From assembly GCA_021413735.1 (NCBI GenBank), contig JAIOPV010000209.1:54173-118172 (forward strand): a stretch of DNA of 64,000 nucleotides, in the 5' to 3' direction. A program made the translations under genes and the position numbers. Shown here piece after piece: positions 50,052 to 56,133 of this stretch. Within the stretch, counting starts at the first letter, position 1. Each line of letters begins with the position of its first letter. Origin of the DNA: Planctomycetota bacterium (GTDB lineage: Bacteria; Planctomycetota; Planctomycetia; Gemmatales; Gemmataceae). The notes beneath the pieces were generated by a model that was not told where the DNA came from, made no database searches, and saw nothing but the letters and a program-made list of their open reading frames with translations.

Positions 50052-50133
50052 GACCTCGTGCTGTAACTGGTAGCCAGAGTCGGTTGAGAGCCGGCTGCCG
50101 CGAGGCGTGTGGGTTCGATTCCCACCGGGGTCA
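50052..50133 (+). tRNA. tRNA-Leu (GAG)
   Basis: 82 nt, class II. Acceptor GACCTCG/CGGGGTC, anticodon stem GTCGG/CCGGC, loop TTGAGAG, variable arm GCC-GCGA-GGC, A73. Followed by CTTGG. Confidence 0.88.
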
Positions 50134-50139
50134 CTTGGA

Positions 50140-50223
50140 AAGGATGAAGTTTGAAGGATGAAGGATGAATTAAAAACGGTGCCATTGGCTTTGTTCATCC
50201 TTCATCCTTCTAACTTCATCCTT
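50140..50223. repeat. AAGGATGA-type tandem-arm inverted repeat
   Basis: Arms 50140-50169 and 50194-50223 pair over 30 bp with one mismatch, across 24 nt. The words (AAGGATGA) differ by one or two bases from those of the ACGATGA elements. It occupies the spacer between Leu(GAG) and Ala(UGC). Confidence 0.9.
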
Positions 50224-50232
50224 CCGAAGAAT

Positions 50233-50300
50233 GGGATCGGTAGCGGGCTAACGCTGTGTCTTGCACACATGGCTATGGGGTTCGACTCCCCACGGTTCCA
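50233..50300 (+). tRNA. tRNA-Ala (UGC)
   Basis: 68 nt. Acceptor GGGATCG/CGGTTCC with the Ala identity pair G3-U70; anticodon stem TGTGT/ACATG, loop CTTGCAC; A73. D-stem three bp. Followed by CTG. Confidence 0.85.
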
Positions 50301-50312
50301 CTGACGGTGAAT

Positions 50313-50383
50313 GGGCCTGTGGTCTAAAGGGATGACGCGGGTATGGCATACCTGCAGTCCGAGTTCGATTCTCGGCTGGTCCA
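50313..50383 (+). tRNA. tRNA-Ala (GGC)
   Basis: 71 nt. Acceptor GGGCCTG/CTGGTCC with G3-U70 and one mismatch (6-67); anticodon stem CGGGT/ACCTG, loop ATGGCAT; T-arm CCGAG-TTCGATT-CTCGG; A73. Followed by CTG. Confidence 0.82.
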
Positions 50384-50407
50384 CTGTGATGTTTGTGCGT
50401 TCGGCGG

Positions 50408-50475
50408 TTGCGGGGTTTGGAGCCTGAACAATGGTCCGGCCGACTGGGGTTCGTCTCCTTGCCCCGTCGCCATCG
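50408..50475 (+). pseudogene. tRNA relic with encoded CCA
   Basis: TGCGGGG can pair with CCCCGTC near the end, and TGGGG-TTCGTCT-CCTTG makes a plausible T-arm, followed by G and CCA. The part between (about 29 nt) is too short for both a D-arm and an anticodon arm, so it looks like a truncated tRNA. It is the only array member with a CCA. It occupies the gap between Ala(GGC) and Ser. No anticodon can be assigned. Confidence 0.4.
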
Positions 50476-50494
50476 GTCGCACGACATCCGACAC

Positions 50495-50584
50495 GGAAGG
50501 TACTGTGAGTGGCTACACGACTTCGTTTGCTAAACGGAGAGCCGGCATGAGACCGGTTTGTGGGTTCGACGCCCGCACCTTCCG
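50495..50584 (+). tRNA. tRNA-Ser (GCU)
   Basis: 90 nt, class II. Acceptor GGAAGGT/ACCTTCC, G73 as for Ser; anticodon stem TTCGT/ACGGA, loop TTGCTAA; variable arm GCCGG-CATGAGA-CCGGT. Followed by CTG. Confidence 0.88.
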
Positions 50585-50597
50585 CTGATTGAAACAT

Positions 50598-50671
50598 GCC
50601 CTGGTGGTGAAACGGATCCATCATTCCGCGTTTCGACCGCGGCGTTCCAGGTTCGAATCCTGGCTGGGGTA
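50598..50671 (+). tRNA. tRNA-Arg (UCG)
   Basis: 74 nt. Acceptor GCCCTGG/CTGGGGT, anticodon stem CCGCG/CGCGG, loop TTTCGAC, T-arm CCAGG-TTCGAAT-CCTGG, A73. Followed by CTC. Confidence 0.88.
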
Positions 50672-50681
50672 CTCTCTTGGG

Positions 50682-50766
50682 GAAACGATGAACGATGAAC
50701 GATGAATGATGAATGGAAACCGACATTCGCCTTCTGCTTGATTCATCGTTCATCGTTCATCGTTTC
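50682..50766. repeat. ACGATGA-type tandem-arm inverted repeat (copy 2)
   Basis: Perfect 26-bp arms 50682-50707 and 50741-50766, made of tandem ACGATGA words, across 33 nt. It fills the 101-nt spacer between Arg and Val. Confidence 0.92.
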
Positions 50767-50772
50767 TTCCCT

Positions 50773-50847
50773 GATCCTGTCGTCTAGTTGGCTCAAGACA
50801 CCTCCCTGACACGGAGGAGATCGGCGGTTCGAGTCCGCCCGGGATCA
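50773..50847 (+). tRNA. tRNA-Val (GAC)
   Basis: 75 nt. Acceptor GATCCTG/CGGGATC, anticodon stem CCTCC/GGAGG, loop CTGACAC, T-arm GGCGG-TTCGAGT-CCGCC, A73. Followed by CTG. Confidence 0.88.
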
Positions 50848-50862
50848 CTGTCTGTCCTCGAT

Positions 50863-50936
50863 GCGGCATGTAGTGTAGTGGTTCGCACACGGCTCTGTGA
50901 AAGCCGAAGTGAGGGGTTCAATTCCCCCCGCGCCGC
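50863..50936 (+). tRNA. tRNA-His (GUG)
   Basis: 74 nt including G-1, which faces C73 as required for HisRS. Anticodon stem CGGCT/AGCCG, loop CTGTGAA, T-loop TTCAATT. Acceptor has one mismatch. Followed by CCTC. Confidence 0.85.
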
Positions 50937-50956
50937 CCTCTCAAATGTTTGTGGAT

Positions 50957-51034
50957 TGTGGTTGGTTGGATGTTGGTGGTCGGAAGCGAAGCGGCCGCCG
51001 CAAAAGCGACACCGCCCACCAACCACAACCAACG
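50957..51034. repeat. GTTGGTTGG-type imperfect inverted repeat
   Basis: Left arm TTGTGGTTGGTTGGATGTTGG (about 50957-50977) faces CCACCAACCACAACCAACG (about 51016-51034). It fills the 111-nt spacer between His and Thr(CGU). Confidence 0.75.
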
Positions 51035-51047
51035 AACGACCTCCATT

Positions 51048-51121
51048 GCCGGTGTGGCGCGACCCAGAAAGGCACCGAGCTCGTACCTCGGATCATGCGG
51101 GTGCGAAACCCGCCGCCGGCT
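51048..51121 (+). tRNA. tRNA-Thr (CGU)
   Basis: 74 nt. Acceptor GCCGGTG/CGCCGGC, anticodon stem CCGAG/CTCGG, loop CTCGTAC, U73. T-loop TGCGAAA has G at position 55, as in Gly(CCC). Followed by CTCTC. Last gene of the array. Confidence 0.83.
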
Positions 51122-51262
51122 CTCTCTCCCTCACAGCCTGACCAGATTTTGAGCAATTCGCTGACGTCGTCGCGTTATTCCGACAATTTGCCCTCTTCTC
51201 TGTCTCAGCGTTTCAAGAATCTGCAGATTTCATGAGACGCTGATGTGCCTGTTTCGGTAAAC

Positions 51263-51275
51263 TAGCGACTCGCTA
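51263..51275. promoter_or_regulatory. Candidate ArsR operator palindrome
   Basis: TAGCGA-C-TCGCTA is a perfect 6-1-6 inverted repeat 47 nt upstream of the ArsR-type gene, with TATATGG to its right. ArsR-family repressors usually bind such palindromes over their own promoter. Confidence 0.5.
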
Positions 51276-51322
51276 TATGGTTCCCATACGCCTACCTCAG
51301 TCGTTTCGACAGGTGATGAACA

Positions 51323-51691
51323 ATGATGGAGTTCGCCGACGCACGCCGGGCAGCCGTGGTGCTTGCAGCCCTGGCTGAACCCACCCGGTTGCGGATTGTG
51401 TTTCACCTTGCCCGCGGTCCCCATCACGTGAGCCAACTCGCCGAAAAAGTCGGCACGCCGATGGTCAACATGTCCCACCATCTCGGGGTCATGCGAACAG
51501 CCGGGCTGCTTGAAGACGAGAAAGATGGTCGCAAAGTCGTCTACCGCTTCCGACCGGACATCTTCACTGCTGGGGACGGAACCGAAACTCTCGGCACTCT
51601 GAGCATCGGGCCGTTCCGCGTGGTCATTCGGGCTGTCGAAGATTCTGCCTCAAATTCCAAGGCAAAACCGAAGCGCAAGCCCGCTACCTGA
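51323..51691 (+). CDS. ArsR-family winged-helix transcription regulator
   Basis: 122 residues. N-terminal ArsR domain: ALAEPTRLRIVFHLARGPHHVSQLAEKVGTPMVNMSHHLGVMRTAGLLEDEKDGRKVVYRF, i.e. the full winged helix with a recognition helix in the VNMSHHLGVM segment. Cysteines of metal-binding ArsR proteins are absent, so metal sensing is unlikely. The C-terminal 30 residues are Lys/Pro-rich. It lies 21 nt before the MATE gene and probably controls it. Confidence 0.85.
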   Translation: MMEFADARRAAVVLAALAEPTRLRIVFHLARGPHHVSQLAEKVGTPMVNMSHHLGVMRTAGLLEDEKDGRKVVYRFRPDIFTAGDGTETLGTLSIGPFRVVIRAVEDSASNSKAKPKRKPAT

Positions 51692-51712
51692 TTTCCTGAC
51701 TATGATGCCCGG

Positions 51713-53131
51713 ATGGAACCTGCCGTTTCTCCGCTCGGGCTGCGGCCAATCTGGCGAACTGTGCTCGCCTTGGCCCTGCCCGCTCTCGCTCAACAATATC
51801 TGCACCTCCTCGTTCGGATGTCCGATCAGTATCTCGCGGACAACTTCGAGCTTCCGAATCCAGCCGCTCGCGCAACTTACCTCTCAGCACTGAACACCGC
51901 GAACTACCTGTACTGGTTCGTCGCGAGCTATACCGTTGTCGTCAGCGTCGGCGCGACTGCTCTCGTTGCGCGATTCGTCGGTGCGGGCGACTTCTCTCTT
52001 GCTCACCGAGCAACCGGGCAGGCGATCATCCTCGGCATCACGTTCGGGCTGATCGGAACCATCTCCGGGGTGCTGGGGTTGCCCACCCTGATTGCGGCTT
52101 TGCAACTTCACGGCGACGCGGCCAATTACGCTGTGCAATTCCTGATGCCTCTCGCGGCGATGCTCGTCTTTCAGATCACCGAGTCGGCGTGCATCGCGTG
52201 CCTGTCCGGAGCCGGCGATACACGCACCGGGCTGAAGGTGCTGGGCATGGTCGCGATCCTGAACATCCCGCTTGCGTGGATGCTGTGTTTCGGCGTCGGT
52301 CCGTGGGCCGGTTTGGGCTTCGCTGGCATCTCGCTGGGTACGGGGTTGAGCCACTTCGTCGGCTGCGTTGTTCTGCTCGGGATATTGGCACGCGGGAAGT
52401 CGGGCCTTCAACTCACCTGGGCGAATCTGGTACCGGATATCGGGCTGCTTCGCAGACTTCTGCGCGTCAGCGTGCCGGCCGCGGTGGATAGCCTTTCGGT
52501 CGCACTCTGCCAGCTTTGGTTTCTCAGTCTGGTGAATCGGCTCGGCGATACCGCGACAGCTGCACACGGAATCGCGTTGAACTGGGAAGCGCTTGGCTTC
52601 CTTGCTGGAGCTGCGTTCGGAACTGCCGCGATGACGCTGATCGGCCAGAACCTCGGGGCGGGCAATCCGGCTCGTGCTGCTCACTGCGGATGGGTCGCCT
52701 TCAAGATGGGGGCGGTGACGATGACCGGAATGGGCGTGATGTTCATCCTCTTTGCGGCACCGATGTTCAGGCTGTTCTGCCATGACGCGAGTAGTCAGCC
52801 GGTGATCGACGAAGGCGTGCCGGTCTTGCGTCTCATCGCGTTGGCGATGCCGGCGCTGGCGAGCCAGATCATTTTCACGTCGGCACTTCGCGGAGCTGGC
52901 GACACTCGCGTTCCCGTGCTCATCAGTTGGATCGGGTTCCTGGGCGTGCGGATTCCGTTGGCGTATCTGCTGACTCGCTCCGAGATCGACCTCGGCGTGT
53001 TCGGCGTGGTGCCGGGCTGGAATATGGGCTTGCTGGGTGCGTGGGTGGCAATGACCACCGACATCTGGGTGCGTGGCAGCTTCTTTATGGTGCGGTTCGC
53101 GAGTGGTCGCTGGAAGAAGATTGAAGTGTGA
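51713..53131 (+). CDS. MATE-family multidrug/toxin efflux protein
   Basis: 472 residues with about 12 hydrophobic helices in two six-helix bundles. LALPALAQQYLHLLVRMSDQYL at the start and QNLGAGNPARAAHCGWVAFKMG in the middle are characteristic of MATE transporters of the NorM/DinF type. They export cationic drugs or metabolites in exchange for Na+ or H+. Start ATG 51713, with GATGCCC before it; no strong ribosome binding site. Likely co-transcribed with the ArsR gene. Confidence 0.9.
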   Translation: MEPAVSPLGLRPIWRTVLALALPALAQQYLHLLVRMSDQYLADNFELPNPAARATYLSALNTANYLYWFVASYTVVVSVGATALVARFVGAGDFSLAHRATGQAIILGITFGLIGTISGVLGLPTLIAALQLHGDAANYAVQFLMPLAAMLVFQITESACIACLSGAGDTRTGLKVLGMVAILNIPLAWMLCFGVGPWAGLGFAGISLGTGLSHFVGCVVLLGILARGKSGLQLTWANLVPDIGLLRRLLRVSVPAAVDSLSVALCQLWFLSLVNRLGDTATAAHGIALNWEALGFLAGAAFGTAAMTLIGQNLGAGNPARAAHCGWVAFKMGAVTMTGMGVMFILFAAPMFRLFCHDASSQPVIDEGVPVLRLIALAMPALASQIIFTSALRGAGDTRVPVLISWIGFLGVRIPLAYLLTRSEIDLGVFGVVPGWNMGLLGAWVAMTTDIWVRGSFFMVRFASGRWKKIEV

Positions 53132-53147
53132 AATTGGGTTTTTGGGA

Positions 53148-53201
53148 TTTGCCGCTTGCGGCGGAGCGCTTTGGACAAAGCGCTCCGCCGCAAGCGGCAA
53201 A
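53148..53201. repeat. Perfect 26-bp inverted repeat, TTTGCCGCTTGCGGCGGAGCG family
   Basis: Arms 53148-53173 and 53176-53201 are exact complements with a 2-nt spacer. It lies between the convergent MATE and small basic protein genes and would stop transcription from either side. Copy 2 of the family at 20409-20456. Confidence 0.92.
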
Positions 53202-53207
53202 ACATAG

Positions 53208-53312
53208 TTACTTCACCTTGTACTTCTTGGTGCTGCGATTCTTGTGCTTGCGAGCTTTGCGTCGCTTCTTCGAGGCGTTTCGCAGGCTCTTCGACGCATG
53301 CTGAATACCCAT
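53208..53312 (-). CDS. 34-residue very basic protein
   Basis: ATG 53310-53312, stop 53208-53210. About 15 of 34 residues are Lys or Arg, with no acidic residue (MGIQHASKSLRN... KNRSTKKYKVK). This is similar in character to the small ribosome-associated basic proteins seen in Planctomycetota and Verrucomicrobiota, but I cannot name the family with certainty. The CCCAT before it leaves room for a promoter. The gene is tucked between two inverted-orientation elements. Confidence 0.5.
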   Translation of the reverse strand: MGIQHASKSLRNASKKRRKARKHKNRSTKKYKVK

Positions 53313-53486
53313 AACTCGATCTTCCAGGTTCGGGAGTGTTGTAAAGGAAGGGACATTGTAGCGACCATGCAACCCGAAGGCGAGCAATCAACGCAAGTCT
53401 TGTCGCCTGAGGGCGTCCAGATCGCCAATCGCGGAGTATAATCCCATCTTTCCCATTTCCGTCGCCGGTCTGACTGGGAGCTTTGA

Positions 53487-54317
53487 ATGCCGGGGGAGAA
53501 CGTCAAATCGCTCGCTATCGGCTTCCTCGGAGCCGGTCAGATGGCCACCGCCCTCGCCATCGGATGGACCAAAGCGGGACTCCTCGATGTGAGCCGTGCA
53601 AAGGCTTCCGACCCGTATCCCGAAGCCCGCACGAAGTTCGAGAAGGCGACCGGCATCAAGACGACCGAATCGAACCGCGACGTGGCGACTGCCTGCGACG
53701 TTCTCGTGCTGGCGGTGAAGCCGCAGATGATGCCGGGGTTGCTCGCCGAAATTCGCGACGCGATCCCACCGGAGAAGTTGGTCATCTCCATCGCGGCTGG
53801 CATCACGCTGAAGACTCTCGCTGACGGTCTCGGTGCGAACGTACCCATCGTGCGTGTGATGCCGAATACGCCGTGCCTCGTCGGTGCGAGCGCGTCCGGC
53901 TATTCGCCGGGGTGGGCCGCGACTCCCGCCGATTTCGAACTCGTGGGAACGCTGTTCGGTGCGGTCGGCAAGGCATATCGCGTGTCGGAACCGCAACTCG
54001 ACGCGGTTACTGGCCTGAGCGGAAGCGGGCCAGCGTTCGTGTACGTCTTCATCGAAGCGCTGGCGGATGGCGGCGTGCGAGCCGGCTTGCCGCGCGACGT
54101 GGCGCAGGCACTCGCAGCGCAGACGGTCCTCGGTGCGGCTCAGATGGTGCTGCAAACCGGCCAGCATCCGGGAGCGTTGAAGGATGCGGTCGCGAGTCCG
54201 GGTGGCACAACCATCGCCGGGCTTCACGCTCTGGAACGAGCAGCTTTCCGTGCTGCCGCGATGGATGCAGTTGAAGCCGCCACGAAGCGTTCGCAGGAAT
54301 TGGGGAAGAAAGAATAA
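53487..54317 (+). CDS. proC: Pyrroline-5-carboxylate reductase
   Basis: 276 residues. N-terminal NAD(P) motif IGFLGAGQMATALA (about 11-24), then VLAVKPQMM, VRVMPNTPCLVGASASGY, and the family signature ALADGGVRAGLPRDVAQALAAQTVLG with SPGGTTIAGL (about 254-263). It reduces pyrroline-5-carboxylate to proline in the cytoplasm. A GGGAG at about 53476-53480 is 7 bases before the ATG. It is followed by an inverted repeat and guaA. Confidence 0.96.
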   Translation: MPGENVKSLAIGFLGAGQMATALAIGWTKAGLLDVSRAKASDPYPEARTKFEKATGIKTTESNRDVATACDVLVLAVKPQMMPGLLAEIRDAIPPEKLVISIAAGITLKTLADGLGANVPIVRVMPNTPCLVGASASGYSPGWAATPADFELVGTLFGAVGKAYRVSEPQLDAVTGLSGSGPAFVYVFIEALADGGVRAGLPRDVAQALAAQTVLGAAQMVLQTGQHPGALKDAVASPGGTTIAGLHALERAAFRAAAMDAVEAATKRSQELGKKE

Positions 54318-54321
54318 GAGG

Positions 54322-54431
54322 ATTCACCGCAGAGAGCACAGAGGACGCAGAGAAAAGACAACGAGAGTTGCCCAAGGCTTCGTTCTCTCTCCGGTTTTCT
54401 CTCCGCGCCCTCCGCGTTCTCTGCGGTGAAT
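54322..54431. repeat. CACCGCAGAGA-type inverted repeat
   Basis: Left arm 54322-54354 (ATTCACCGCAGAG...ACGCAGAGA) faces 54399-54431 (TCTCCGCG...CTGCGGTGAAT) with several mismatches. Similar words occur between genes in many unrelated bacteria. It fills the gap between proC and guaA. Confidence 0.85.
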
Positions 54432-54450
54432 CCGTTTTTTGGCTGCAACC

Positions 54451-55992
54451 ATGACAAATGAACTCGTCCTGATTTTCGACTTCGGCTCGCAGTTCGGGCA
54501 ACTCATCGCCCGGCGAGTGCGCGAGCAGAACGTCTTCTGTCAGATCGTCCGTCACGATCTGACGGCCGAGCGCGTGAAAGCACTGAACCCGAAGGGGATC
54601 ATCTTTTCCGGCGGCCCCGCGAGCGTCTACGAACCGGGCGCTCCGCAGTGCGACCCGAAGATCTTCGACCTCGGCATTCCCGTCCTCGGCATCTGCTACG
54701 GAATGCAACTCGCGTGTCAGGCGCTCGGCGGGAAGGTCGGCGGCGGTGCCCACACTCGCGAGTATGGCCGCGCGACTCTCACGGTCAGCGACGCGAACAC
54801 GCTACTGCGAGCGTACCCCACCGAATCGACCGTGTGGATGAGCCATGGCGATCAGGTGCAAGACACCGGCGACTTCATCTCGCTCGCATCGACAGAGACC
54901 TGCAAGCTCGCAGCAGTGAAGCATCGCACGCGGCCCATCTTCGGATTGCAGTTTCACCCGGAAGTCGCGCACACGCCGCACGGCGGCCAGATTCTCGCGA
55001 ACTTCCTGCGGGATGTCTGCGGGTGCTCCGGCCAGTGGAAGATGCAGACGTTCATCGACAACGCCATCGAGGGTATTCGCGAGAAGGTCGGCAAGAATCG
55101 CGTGATCTGCGGACTCTCCGGCGGCGTCGATTCAAGCGTGTGTGCCGCGATGCTGTTGAAGGCCATCGGGCCGCAGGTCGCGTGCATTTACGTCGATAAC
55201 GGGCTGATGCGTGAAGGCGAAACGGAGGTTGTGCGGCACACGTTCCGCGACTGGTTCAAGGCCGATCTGCACGTCGTGGACGCGAAGCAACGCTTCCTTT
55301 CGGAACTGGCAGGCGTCACCGATCCGCAGGCGAAACGTAAAGCGATCGGCAAGGTGTTCATCGACGTGTTCAAGCACGAAGCGAAGAGCATCACGAACGC
55401 GAAGTTCCTCGCACAAGGTACGCTCTACCCCGACGTGATCGAGAGCGGCGGTTCGGTTGACGGTCCGGCTGCGACGATCAAGCTGCACCACAATGTCGGC
55501 GGGCTGCCTGCGGAACTCGGCTTCGAACTGATCGAGCCGCTGCGGGATCTCTTCAAAGACGAAGTTCGCAGGCTCGGACTCGATCTCGGGCTGCCGGAAA
55601 AAGTTGTCTGGCGGCATCCGTTCCCCGGTCCGGGGTTGGCAGTGCGGTGCCTTGGCGAAGTGACCGAGGAGAAACTCATCACACTTCGCAAGGCCGACAC
55701 GATTTTCCTTGAGGAGTTGCACAAGTCAGGCTGGTATCGGCAGACGTCGCAGGCGTTCGCGGTGCTGTTGCCGGTGCAATCGGTAGGCGTGATGGGCGAC
55801 GGTCGAACTTACGAGCACACGATCTGCTTGCGGTGCGTGCAGACCGACGACTTCATGACCGCTGACTGGTCGCGTTTGCCTGAGGATCTGCTGGCTCGCG
55901 TCGCAACCGCGATCATCAACAAGGTGAAAGGCATCAACCGTGTCGTGTATGACATCAGCAGCAAGCCACCCGCAACGATCGAATGGGAATGA
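54451..55992 (+). CDS. guaA: GMP synthase (glutamine-hydrolysing)
   Basis: 513 residues from ATG 54451; an upstream TTG would add only four residues. N-terminal class I amidotransferase with LGICYGMQ (Cys82) and QFHPEV (His169-Glu171); ATP pyrophosphatase PP-loop GLSGGVDSS (221-229); C-terminal GMP_synt_C domain ending [18 protein letters not shown], the usual final sequence. Converts XMP to GMP using glutamine and ATP. No recognisable riboswitch was found in the repeat-filled leader. Confidence 0.97.
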   Translation: MTNELVLIFDFGSQFGQLIARRVREQNVFCQIVRHDLTAERVKALNPKGIIFSGGPASVYEPGAPQCDPKIFDLGIPVLGICYGMQLACQALGGKVGGGAHTREYGRATLTVSDANTLLRAYPTESTVWMSHGDQVQDTGDFISLASTETCKLAAVKHRTRPIFGLQFHPEVAHTPHGGQILANFLRDVCGCSGQWKMQTFIDNAIEGIREKVGKNRVICGLSGGVDSSVCAAMLLKAIGPQVACIYVDNGLMREGETEVVRHTFRDWFKADLHVVDAKQRFLSELAGVTDPQAKRKAIGKVFIDVFKHEAKSITNAKFLAQGTLYPDVIESGGSVDGPAATIKLHHNVGGLPAELGFELIEPLRDLFKDEVRRLGLDLGLPEKVVWRHPFPGPGLAVRCLGEVTEEKLITLRKADTIFLEELHKSGWYRQTSQAFAVLLPVQSVGVMGDGRTYEHTICLRCVQTDDFMTADWSRLPEDLLARVATAIINKVKGINRVVYDISSKPPATIEWE

Positions 55993-56133
55993 TGGAAGAA
56001 ATGCGGAGTGCGGAATTCGGAACGCGGAGTGAAAACCACGTTGAAGAGTGGTGCCTCACTTGCTCGTTGTTCCGTTCTCAAAGCCGGGGTATCGTGAAGC
56101 TTCCGAGCACTGCGATAGCCCGGAGAAGCACTC

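Noticed and set aside
49533..50766. Regularly spaced direct repeats resembling a CRISPR array
   Set aside because: The words are 7-8 nt, contiguous, and face inverted copies; there are no ~30-nt repeats with unique spacers and no cas genes.
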